Positions 26,867 through 36,525 of a DNA stretch of 64,000 nucleotides are shown here, piece after piece. Within the stretch, counting starts at the first letter, position 1. Each line of letters starts with the position of its first letter. The stretch covers positions 31,745-95,744 of the forward strand of contig JAHLTZ010000056.1 of NCBI GenBank assembly GCA_025786725.1, written 5' to 3'. The notes below the pieces were generated by a model that saw only the letters and a list, made by a program, of their open reading frames with translations, did no database searches and was not told where the DNA came from. The position numbers and the translations under genes are program-made. Source of the stretch: Syncephalis fuscata (Eukaryota > Zoopagomycota > Zoopagomycetes > Zoopagales > Piptocephalidaceae).

Positions 26867-28675
26867 ATGGCTGATACACCGCCTGCAGACACCAATACCA
26901 CCGCCAGCGCGATTAAAGCTGGTGATATTGCTTGGGTTCTGGTGTGTATATTTATAGACAAACAAATGACTTTTTTTAACATAATCATGTAGACTTCGAC
27001 AGCACTAGTATTTATAATGTGTACCGGTCTCGGATTCTTCTACAGCGGACTTGCAAGAGCAAAGCACGCATTGTCGCTCATGTTTTTAATGATGATTTCG
27101 ATTTCAGTTGTTTCAATTCAGGTGAGTAAATTGGCCGCTACTCATGTATCCATATTTATCTTTAATTGACTATTCCGTGTATAGTGGTATTTCTGGGGCT
27201 ACTCATTAGCGTTCAGTGAGACTGGCACATCCGGATTTGTCGGCGATTTGAGTAAGTAATATTTTAATTGTATAAATTCACTGATTTTAACTAATTGTGG
27301 CCTTATTAGAACATATCGTTATGCGCGGTGTCGGTATGGAACCTCATCCAAATGCTAAAACCATTCCAGGCATTGTATTCTTTCTTTTCCAATGTATGTT
27401 TGCAGCCATCACTCCAGCGCTGGCTTTTGGATCCACAGCTGAGCGTATGAAGGTAAATATATTTGCGCTGTATTACGCGCTGTATTTTACTAATTAATAT
27501 TGCAGATCATGCCAGCCATTATTTTCCTTTTTGTCTGGTCTACTCTCGTATACGATATTATTACAAACTGGGTCTGGGGACCACACGGCTGGCTAATGAA
27601 ACTCGGCGTTATGGACTATGCTGGGTAGGTAGTTTAATATGCTCAGTAGTATCGATAGCTAATTTAAATCAATAATAGCGGTACTCCAGTGCACATTGCA
27701 TCCGGTGTCGCAGCCGTGGCCTATGCCATGGTGTTGGGCAAACGTCGTGACTACAATGACACCGACTCAACCGCACATAATGTGTCGTTTGTTTATTTGG
27801 GCACTGCTTTGCTTTGGTTTGGATGGATGGGCTTCAACGGCGGCTCTGCTCTTGCGGCCAACACACGCGGTATTCAAGCCATTGTCAATTCGCATTTGTC
27901 GGCATGCGTCGGTGGCTGCATTTGGGTTGCATTGGACTACCGACATGCCCGCAAGCTAAGCATGATTGGTTTTTGCACCGGCGCCATTGCCGGCCTGGCT
28001 ACTGTAACTCCAGCTTGCGGTTTTATCTCCTCATCGTCTTCGTTGGTATTTGGCTTCTTGGGAGCCATTGTTTGCAATTTGGCGATCACCTACAAGCAGA
28101 AGTTTGGATTTGACGATGCTTTAGACGTGTTTGCAGTGCACTACATCGGTGGTCTACTAGGCTTAATATTGACCGGTATGTTTGCACAGCAGTCGATCAT
28201 GGCACTTTCCGCAGCACCGGGAGATATTGTGCCGCTAGGTGGTTGGTTAGACGGCAACTGGATACAGGTCCCAATTCAGATGGCCGCCATTGCAGCCGTT
28301 TCCATCTGGTCATTTGTTGTAACCTATGGCATCTTGATTTTTATGGCCAAGGTTGGTCTTCGTTTACGCATGGACGAAGATGAAGTGGCTATCGGTACGG
28401 ATTTGGCGCAGTTGGGTGAGACAGCTTATGGCTTTTTGCAAGCACCCGATGTTATTTCTCCTACCACAAGCCTAATGACTGGCATGGAAACCAACAAGAT
28501 GGAAGAAGGAAAACTGAATAAACACGACACGTATCAAAGCGACACATTTCACCGAAACTCGCAATATACCAACGGCCCAGCTGCATCTTGCTCGTCTAGC
28601 TCTCCAAATACTATTGGCGGAGAAGCACTAAAAAACGAGGACACTATTGTCATGCAAACAGTCGCATTTAATTAA
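26867..28675 (+). CDS. AMT: Ammonium transporter (Amt/Mep/Rh family), 509 aa
   Basis: Plasma-membrane channel/transporter for ammonium. Six exons: 26867-26941, 26993-27121, 27185-27251, 27310-27452, 27506-27624 and 27679-28675; all phases agree. Family features seen: GLGFFYSGLARAKHALSLM (TM1-2), QWYFWGYSLAFSE, FQCMFAAITPALAFGSTAER, VWGPHGWLMKLGVMDYAGGT, PVHIASGVAA (first pore His), WFGWMGFNGGSALAAN, GFCTGAIAGLATVTPACGFI, and DVFAVHYIGGLLG (second pore His). The twin histidines of the pore are intact, so it should be functional. The cytosolic tail of about 90 residues carries the usual ELG-like region (LGETAYGF) and then a Ser/Thr/Asn-rich end typical of regulated Mep2-type tails. No second ammonium transporter is in the window. 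Confidence 0.96.
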
Positions 28676-29679
28676 TAGTAACTGCATAATTGGGTGATAG
28701 TTTGTCTTTAAAAATCTAATTTTATCGCTGGTAAATAAAATAAACTGTATTTTAAATATTACTACTATCAGCAGCAACTACTTTTATGCTATTTACGCAT
28801 TTGGATAACGGAGTGTAAATAATTTATATTTTTATATCTTTATTGCTGCTGTTTATTGCCAAAATTAAAGACATTTGTCGTTTTACCAACACCACCGTTT
28901 AAATTAAATAAATACTATTAACACACGCAAATACACTGCAGCATTCTCAACGCGACAAACAGTTGTAATAAAGCATCAATTTTTACAAATGCACACATGT
29001 AAACTTTTAAGCTGCAGCTTTAGAATAAAACAAAAATAAAAGTAATTAAATAGTAGTATGTTATTTTATTTATTGACTGAATGGTACATTAAATACACTG
29101 ATTGTAAATATAGAAATAATAATGTGCATAATTTGATTAGAATCTAGTGAATTCTCCTGCAAATAAATGAACACGGGTATATTGGTATTTAGTCATACAA
29201 GCCATTGTTCATGAGAATTAGTTGATTTGCAATCTGCGAGGAATGTTGCCCACTTATTCCAAACAATATATTAGATTCTAGGTGTATTCGTTTCAAGTTA
29301 CAATAATAGACTGGCACCGTTTTTATCACAAATGATGTAGTAAACTTTAGGCGTGAAAAGTTTTAAGCTGCAATGGCAGACATTTGCCATTATGTCACTG
29401 CTAAAACAGCAATGGACTCTACCTGTATACCATTAAAATTAGAATAAAAGGCATGTGCTGTACACGAATACTCTTTTTCTTTCTTTTTATCTACCATTGT
29501 TCCACCATTTAAACATAATTTTCTGATCTTCATGCCTTTGTAGTGAATTACTAGTTATAATTTGAAGTAACAGCAACAGCACTGTTTTATTTACCATTAA
29601 TCAACAGCATCAGCCTCAGTAGAGCTGAAGTTATCTTTTTACCAATTTTTAACTATAGCATAATATCTGACTACCAAAA
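28676..29679. other. AT-rich intergenic region
   Basis: About 1 kb between the ammonium transporter and the first sugar porter; both flanking genes read rightwards. Nothing coding is seen. Confidence 0.5.
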
Positions 29680-31095
29680 ATGTCGCTTACATTTTTTATC
29701 GCAGCAGCATCGGCTGCTTTATGTGGCCTATATATTGGCTACGATATAGGTGTTATGAGCGGTGTCCTAGCAATGCCGGCATCCAAGGAATATTTTCAGT
29801 GGAAAAATGATTTTCAAAAAGGCTTTGTAGCATCAAGTTTTTTGCTGGGAGCACTTATCAGCTCAACAACCTCAGGTCACATTGCTGACCGATTTGGAAG
29901 ACGCATGTCTATCATTGCTGCATCCATCGTTTTTTTGATTGGTGGCGCCTTGCAAACGGCAGCCACAAAATTGTCAATGTTATACGCCGGTCGGATTGTG
30001 GCTGGGCTAGCCATTGGTATCACCTATGCTGTTGTGCCTCTATATCACTCGGAGATTTCGCCTAAAACCAAACGTGGCGCTGTTATATTTTTTAAAAATG
30101 TCGCTATTACTTTTGGTATGTTTTCGGCCTATATCATCAATTATGGTGTAAGCCATTTGGATGGGACTATAGGTTTCCGCGTAACTTTGGCTATTCAGCT
30201 CCTACCAGCATTTTTGGTTATTATTGGCATGCTCATCTCTCCATCATCGCCACGATGGTTGATGTACACTGGGCATGAGAAAGCTGCTCGAGAAAGCTTA
30301 GCAAAGTTTCGTAATTGGAGCGAAGATGACTTTAGACTGATTACGGAAATTGAGGAAATTAAAGAATCGTGCGAACAACAGAAAACTCTAAGTAAAACTT
30401 TTCTGATATCTATACTAAAAGGCAACATGCGCAAGCGCGTATTGCTGAGTCTTTCTATCTCTTTACTGCAGCAGATGAGTGGAGTTAACACCATAACATA
30501 TTATGCGCCTGATATTATGCGCATTTCTGAATTTACCGATAGCACAGAACAATTATCTATGACTATTGGTAATGGCGCAACAGCTCTATTGTTTTGTATA
30601 GTAGGCGTGTTTCTTGTAGACCGTGTTGGACGCAAAGCGCTTTTTGCTTTTGGCGGAATAATGATGGGATTATCAATGCTTATACTTGCCATTCTATTGG
30701 CTCTTATTACTTCCGATAGTACTAGCCGTTCCAAAGGATACGGTGTGCTAGCCATGCAGTACGCTTTTAATGCATTCTATGCCTTTACATGGGGTCCAAC
30801 ACCGTGGGTCTATGTATCTGAAATTTGTCCACAACATATACGTGCAAAGGTTCTTGGTATTTCAACAACCTGCAGCTGGTTGATCAACTTTACTGTTACA
30901 CAACTATCACCATATTTGATTGACGCACTAGGATGGGGAATATTTGCGATATACGCTGGCATCTGTATTCTCGGTGGCCTCTGGGAGTATTTTGTTCTTG
31001 TTGAAACAAAAAACAAGTCGTTAGAGGAGATTGGAGATTTCTTTACAAGCTCAACCATATCCACCGAAAAAAGCTTAGAGCAGTCACACGCTTAA
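29680..31095 (+). CDS. Sugar porter, MFS superfamily (intronless paralogue), 471 aa
   Basis: Plasma-membrane sugar uptake by the 12-helix sugar porter fold. Motifs: GLYIGYDIGVMSG in helix 1, DRFGRR (residues 70-75) in the loop 2-3, AGRIVAGLAIG, PSSPRWLMYTG, LLQQMSGVNTITYYAP in helix 7 with both glutamines and the asparagine that bind hexose in GLUT-type carriers, VDRVGRKA, WGPTPWVYVSEI and a VETK version of the PETK end motif. Length is on the short side for fungal hexose carriers because both tails are brief. It has no intron, although four paralogues in the window have one exactly before DRFGRR. Its closest relative here is the gene at 59733, sharing PASxxYFQW and KGFxASSF. Confidence 0.93.
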   Translation: MSLTFFIAAASAALCGLYIGYDIGVMSGVLAMPASKEYFQWKNDFQKGFVASSFLLGALISSTTSGHIADRFGRRMSIIAASIVFLIGGALQTAATKLSMLYAGRIVAGLAIGITYAVVPLYHSEISPKTKRGAVIFFKNVAITFGMFSAYIINYGVSHLDGTIGFRVTLAIQLLPAFLVIIGMLISPSSPRWLMYTGHEKAARESLAKFRNWSEDDFRLITEIEEIKESCEQQKTLSKTFLISILKGNMRKRVLLSLSISLLQQMSGVNTITYYAPDIMRISEFTDSTEQLSMTIGNGATALLFCIVGVFLVDRVGRKALFAFGGIMMGLSMLILAILLALITSDSTSRSKGYGVLAMQYAFNAFYAFTWGPTPWVYVSEICPQHIRAKVLGISTTCSWLINFTVTQLSPYLIDALGWGIFAIYAGICILGGLWEYFVLVETKNKSLEEIGDFFTSSTISTEKSLEQSHA

Positions 31096-31190
31096 TTTGT
31101 ATAAAATTCTGCAATGCATAGCTATTAAAACTTGGGCATTAATTAGACATTTATCCGAGCATTAATAAATAATTACAATGTTTATTTTTA

Positions 31191-32627
31191 TTAAAATTCA
31201 GTTGCGTAATGTCGAGTAATTGATTCTAATGATCGCTGTTTTGTCTCGTATAATTTTGTCCATACCCATCCACTAATGAATATACAAATCATACTAAATA
31301 CTCCATATATCCACCAGCCGATTATTTCAATAATAAATGGAAACAACATTTTTATGGCTACATCTAACGTCCAATAGGCTGCACCTGCCATTGATAGACC
31401 ACTGGCACGATGTCTGAAAGGTAGTATCTCAGCAGCAAATAACCATGCAATTGGACCCCAGCTCAATGAAAATGCTGCAAAAAATAAACAAATAGCAACT
31501 AAACACCCATATGGTACCCATAAAGCATCAATATTTGTTTGGTGTATTATTGCTAAAGTTAGCACTGCGCCATGCGCCATAGACATTAATGCGGCTCCAA
31601 TTGCTAGTATTTTGCGCCGCCCAACACGGTCCACTAGACATACGCAAAGAGGCGCACTAAGCATTGTAGTGATTCCAATTCCCGCCATAACAATAAATTC
31701 AACTCTGTCTTTGTAAAAGCCCATTTGTCGTAGAAATATTGGCGTGTGATAAATCATAGGGGCTATTCCACAAAGCTGTCGTAGTAATAGCACAGTAATT
31801 GCGTGCATAAATTGTTGGCTGGCTAAAACGGTGTACCATTTTTCCTGTGTTTTAATTTCATGCTCTTTCGTAGATATACGAATAATTAGCTGAAGCTCAT
31901 TTTGCAGCATCGAATGCGGATAGCGTGGTCCTCGAAGCTGGGCCAACGTCAATTCGGCCTTATCCATTTGTCCAGACCATGCAATCCAACGTGGTGATGA
32001 TGGAAGCCAATAAGTTGTACATAACATGATGATAAATGAAGTCACAACTTGAATAATGAATGGTGTACGCCATTCATTTTTGTATTGATTATTCTCAGCC
32101 GTTTCAAAACCTGTAAGTGTAGAAATTAATAATCCAAATCCAAACAGTAATTCCTGACATGCTACGAATGCACCTCGTGAACCACTGGGTGCAATTTCAG
32201 TTAAATAAATAGAACATCCAACCCAAAGTAAACCCATTGATACACCAAAAATAAACCGTCCTGCGTATAAAATACTTGAATGTATTGCTATTGTTAATAT
32301 AATTCCACCTAAAGCTGACAGCATTGTGCCAATAGATATGGTATTTTGTCGTCCCAGTCGATCTAAAGTAATCCTATAAGTGAATAGTATAAGAATAATA
32401 AACAGCTGTCTCATACCTATCATTGGCCATGTTGAAAAAGAACCGACAATGGCTCCTATGGCTAGAGTGGAACTAACAACTTTTTCCTCTGCAGCGCTAC
32501 TCCAATTTATTATCTGTCTAAATTGCTTGATAGTTGCTAAATTTTGAACGGCACCAATATCCATTCCATAAAGCAATCCACTACTGTTTCCAATCACTAT
32601 AATAATTGCTATAAAAAGTTGCATCAT
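31191..32627 (-). CDS. Divergent sugar-porter-like MFS transporter, 460 aa
   Basis: Two exons: 32417-32627 and 31191-32362, split by a 54-nt intron at the conserved phase-1 position before DRLGRQ. The intron length is a multiple of three and has no stop, so an unspliced frame also stays open; splicing restores the family alignment (PMIGDRLGRQN). Start is ATG at 32627; the open frame extends upstream only to a TTG. Motifs: LPSSPRWIAWSG, CLVDRVGRRK, WGPIAWLFAAEILPFRHRA, and YETKQRS in place of PETKxxS. Helix 7 reads LRQLCGIAPMIYHTP, with Arg for the first hexose-binding Gln and Ala for the Asn, so the substrate is probably not a standard hexose. It is convergent with the 29680 gene, with 95 bases between the stops. 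Confidence 0.85.
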   Translation of the reverse strand: MMQLFIAIIIVIGNSSGLLYGMDIGAVQNLATIKQFRQIINWSSAAEEKVVSSTLAIGAIVGSFSTWPMIGMRQLFIILILFTYRITLDRLGRQNTISIGTMLSALGGIILTIAIHSSILYAGRFIFGVSMGLLWVGCSIYLTEIAPSGSRGAFVACQELLFGFGLLISTLTGFETAENNQYKNEWRTPFIIQVVTSFIIMLCTTYWLPSSPRWIAWSGQMDKAELTLAQLRGPRYPHSMLQNELQLIIRISTKEHEIKTQEKWYTVLASQQFMHAITVLLLRQLCGIAPMIYHTPIFLRQMGFYKDRVEFIVMAGIGITTMLSAPLCVCLVDRVGRRKILAIGAALMSMAHGAVLTLAIIHQTNIDALWVPYGCLVAICLFFAAFSLSWGPIAWLFAAEILPFRHRASGLSMAGAAYWTLDVAIKMLFPFIIEIIGWWIYGVFSMICIFISGWVWTKLYETKQRSLESITRHYATEF

Positions 32628-33468
32628 AAATGCTAATAAATGCAGGTTGATAGCCAATTTAATGTTTGCCTGTTGCTAATACAAAGCAAATGTAGAAAAA
32701 TATTAACGTATTTACCAATGTTTCCAAGCAAATAACACAGTATATAGCCATCGGCTATTTATAATAAAATTCACATTTATTTAAAGCAAACAATTAGTAC
32801 TAGTTAGCAATAAGCTTGGCGAATTTAAATATATAATGTGGAAATTTCACAAATATTACAATAATATTATTGCAATCGTCCAAGTTATTTAATTAGCAGA
32901 TTTATAATTATTCTTACTAAGACTATTACACTTTCCACGTTACATAATTTAGCAAAAATTTAATAACACACATGTTTTGTGTTATCAACGCTCTTTTGTA
33001 AATATATTATAGTATATACTTGTTAATATAATTATATTGATAAAATTAATAACAATAAATATTAGCATATTTCTGCAGTTACTTGATATGTGTGAATTGA
33101 CAAAGTTTCAATTTGTATTCTAACAAACCCTTTGTACGCGACATACATGCATTCCGATCATTGATCTTCGCTATAACTTTTATTAAAGCTATATCATTTA
33201 TATAACTGCTTAACAATATCACATGATAATAAAAAACAAAGTTTTTTCTTACTCCAATTTCATTATAACTTGCACTATCAGAATTATACAGCTGAGACTT
33301 TGTATATAAATTACTAATTATATTTAAAATAAAAGTGTTACTAATATTCATAATTATATTTTTTTATTGAACCGATAACTACACTTGACTAAGTCACTTA
33401 TTCTATTTACTCTTTCTTTTCTTCAACTGCTTAGTAATAATCACAATATTTCAAAATTTTATTATAAC
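32628..33468. other. AT-rich intergenic region
   Basis: About 0.84 kb between a sugar porter and the palindromic repeat. The ORF at 33079-33351 has no motif and typical chance composition. Confidence 0.5.
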
Positions 33469-34933
33469 AATACTACGTGTAACTTTATGTATAATAATCA
33501 AATTGCCTGATATTTTGCACAAATATACGTATGCCATATAGGTAGCTATTGGTAAAGTATACCGTTATTGTATTGTGTGATGATGTAGTAATTGTAGTAA
33601 TACGCTAACAAATATGCAAAACAGCAGTTTTATGCCATTTACGGCCTATATAAGTAAAATACAGCAAAATGATTGCCGGATTCGAGTTCTCCATGCTTGG
33701 CTGTAAAGAATAGTAAAGAAATAGAACAATGATTTTTGCAACAAAAGTTAGTCAAAAATGCAATCTACGTAAATATTTGTTAACAAAAAATGATTAAATT
33801 TAAAATTTTACAAAAATTAATGTTAAAATAGTTTTGGTTTAAGTAAATTTAAAGCTTTTTAAAGTACTAGAGCAAATATAACAACAAATTAGTATGCGGA
33901 AACATTAATATACAGTGAGCAGTTATGTCATGTAAATAAAGTGTAAATTACATTTTTGACTAACTTTTGTTGCAAAAATCATTGTTCTATTTCTTATACT
34001 ATTCTTTACAGCCAAGCATGGAGAACTCGAATCCGGCAATCATTTTGCTGTATTTTACTTATATAGGCCGTAAATGGCATAAAACTGCTATTTCTGCATA
34101 TTTGTTAGCGTATTACTACAATTACTACATCATCACACAATACAATAACGGTATACTTTACCAATAGCTACCTATATGGCATACGTATATTTGTGCAAAA
34201 TATCAGACAATTTGCTTTATTATACATAAAGTTACACGTAGTATTAGTAACGCTGTATCAATTAAATAATTACTATCGCTTTTTAACGCACTTTTGTTGA
34301 TTATTATTATCTAGTTATGTTGAAACCACTCGTTTGCTTTTGTAGTGTATTGTTATAGTATCGAAGCAATAATTCTACGTTTAAATTTGTAGGCGAGTTT
34401 CATAGACATTTTAAGATATTAAAAATAAAAATACATTTTCATAATGGCTATGTGTAATAAAAATAACAAAATGCAGGTTTACAATGTTCATAACTATTGC
34501 ACATTAATGCTAAAGTGGCGACATAAGTTTATATGCATAAAAACGCAATTAGTAATGAGACATTTGTGTAATCAAAATAACTGTAGTTGAAGATATTTAC
34601 TATGGATAAACCATAATGTTGTTACAGCTCTAGTTTTAAAAGTTGTAGGCAATAACCAAATAGCATTTTATTACAACATTGCTTTATAATGCTTGCTTTT
34701 GGTTTTGCCAATACTTTAATACTCAAAATACAAGTGCTGGTTGTTTAATATTGCTATTGCGTCGATTTTTACAGTTAAACTAATAAACCACATAGCGTGA
34801 ATGTAACTAACTTCAATCTGCTAATATTTGCAATGTAAAATTATTTTTAGTTAATAAACTATAATAAGATTATAATATAGATCAAATGGTGTTAAATGAC
34901 AAACTATAATTATGAATAGACAATTTAAATAAT
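33469..34933 (+). repeat. Head-to-head palindromic repeat, copy A of a dispersed element
   Basis: The left arm 33469-33760 is an almost perfect inverted copy of 33951-34245, with only a few small indels, separated by 190 bases (33761-33950). The right-hand copy continues to about 34933, giving a unit of about 980 bases. The same unit appears again, reversed, from about 63083 to the window end. The element has no coding frame I can support. It could be two copies of one non-autonomous element inserted head to head, the left one truncated, or a foldback element. Confidence 0.9.
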
Positions 34934-35037
34934 CGTTACGCCAATATTGTAAATTTTCTATAATACATTTACTAGTTTAAATTAAATTATTTGTTAACTA
35001 GGTATGTTGAGCGATAGCGTGCTGTAATTGAAATAAT

Positions 35038-36525
35038 TTATTTTCGCGTTATGTTTGGTTCGCGAAATTTTTTCTTATTAAACTGAGCTGCAATTTTCTC
35101 TAAAGACATGTTTTTGGTTTCGGGTAAGTAATGGTAGACCCAAAAGGCAACTATTCCGTAGGTAATGGCCAAAGTAGCATAGGTACCCCACTCCATCTTT
35201 CCAAGAAGCCATGGCGCCATTTGTATCATAAACAATTTGAAGAGCCAGTAAAAGGAACATGCGAGCGACATTGCCCGTGATCGCAACCGATTAGGAAGTA
35301 TCTCGATTGGATAGATCCAGCCAACCACGCGCCAGCTGATAGCACCAGCCATGCTAATGATGCAAGCCACAGTAGCATAGGCAATTGATAAAGCTTTGTT
35401 TTCAGGCATTGCGCTTCGGCATGCTGCTAATGTTGTAAGAATAATAAATGATACACTCATTATAACGCTTCCGTAGATCATAAGTGGCCGTCGTCCAACA
35501 CGATCGATTACAAGCACTCCAATGCCGCTAATAACAAGCAAAGCGGCACCAATTCCTCCAGTTCCCAGCAATGCTACATAGCTGTCATCGTTAATACCTG
35601 CTGCGCGCAAAACACCAGGAAAGTAGTAGATATTTGCGGTCAGTTCACTTGGTTGCTGTAAAGCTAGAATAAACATAGCCAAAAACATGCGTTTTCGTGT
35701 TTTTTGCGCAAAAATAACTCGCCAAGTCCCATTTCTATTGGGTCCGCCTAAGCCTTTGTTTCTATTATCCATATGGTCAGCAAGCATGGCGACACGCATT
35801 CCGTCAAATTCATTAATAACCCGGCGCTGTTCTGGTTGCAAGCCATTTAACTTGCAAAATGCAAGGCTTGCTTCTTTATCATGCCCATGTGCCAACAGCC
35901 AACGGGGCGACTGGGGCATTAGCATCACGCCAGTGAGCATGATCATAGCCATGCTGCTTTGTACGGCAAAAGGTATCCGCCAGCCAACATCGCCTTCTAT
36001 ATTTCTGCTAAGATAGTCGACTGTAAAAGCCATAACGGCGCCACAAGCAATGGCAAATGGGATAATGGCCATTAGCGAGCCGCGAAGTCGAGTTGGCGAG
36101 ACCTCGGCAATATAAATGGGCGCAATGGCAAATATAAGTCCAATACCGGCACCTGCTAACGAGCGTCCAATGCAAAAAATAACCAGATTATCGGCAGCAG
36201 TCTCCATGCCACTGCCCGCAATAAAAATGCTAACACCGGCAATAATCGATATTCGTCGGCCATGTCGGTCTTTGGCAGGGTCAGCTAAGCTCACTTGATA
36301 TTTGATAAAGCACTTACCTGAAAGAGTGCCAGACAGAAACGATGTTAGTGTCCCCGATACTGTAAAGCAAAACGCGACTAATCTTCCCATGGCCGGATTG
36401 CCGAGCACAATGTGCTGAACAAATGCCGGCATGATTCGGATGTTACTAGCGGCAGCAGTGTCGAAGCCAAACAAAAATCCGCCCATACTGGTAGCCAGCA
36501 CGGAAAACAGCAGATGGCCGCTCAT
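35038..36525 (-). CDS. Sugar-porter-like MFS transporter with a 33-nt intron, 484 aa
   Basis: Two exons, 36318-36525 and 35038-36284. The intron (36285-36317) is 33 nt with GTAAGT donor and TTAG acceptor at the conserved phase-1 position before the D..GRR loop; unspliced it adds 11 residues in frame. Motifs: GFLFGFDTAAASNI, DRHGRRIS, IGRSLAGAGIGLIFAIAPIY, PQSPRWLLAHGHDKEA, LVIDRVGRRP, WRVVGWIYPIEILPNRLRS and LPETKNMSLEKI. Helix 7 reads QQPSELTANIYYFPG, so the two Gln are kept but the Gly and Asn of the QQxSGxN motif are lost. TM1-2 has an unusual AAASN where GVISG is normal. Substrate not predictable. It lies just right of palindromic repeat A (104 bases). Confidence 0.88.
   Translation of the reverse strand: MSGHLLFSVLATSMGGFLFGFDTAAASNIRIMPAFVQHIVLGNPAMGRLVAFCFTVSGTLTSFLSGTLSGKCFIKYQVSLADPAKDRHGRRISIIAGVSIFIAGSGMETAADNLVIFCIGRSLAGAGIGLIFAIAPIYIAEVSPTRLRGSLMAIIPFAIACGAVMAFTVDYLSRNIEGDVGWRIPFAVQSSMAMIMLTGVMLMPQSPRWLLAHGHDKEASLAFCKLNGLQPEQRRVINEFDGMRVAMLADHMDNRNKGLGGPNRNGTWRVIFAQKTRKRMFLAMFILALQQPSELTANIYYFPGVLRAAGINDDSYVALLGTGGIGAALLVISGIGVLVIDRVGRRPLMIYGSVIMSVSFIILTTLAACRSAMPENKALSIAYATVACIISMAGAISWRVVGWIYPIEILPNRLRSRAMSLACSFYWLFKLFMIQMAPWLLGKMEWGTYATLAITYGIVAFWVYHYLPETKNMSLEKIAAQFNKKKFREPNITRK

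Noticed and set aside
33967-34167. 66-codon ORF inside the palindromic repeat
   Set aside because: It is not kept open in copy B or in the left arm, so it is not a conserved element protein.
36285-36317. 11 extra in-frame residues in the 35038 porter as real protein
   Set aside because: The segment has canonical splice ends at the exact position of introns in the paralogues.
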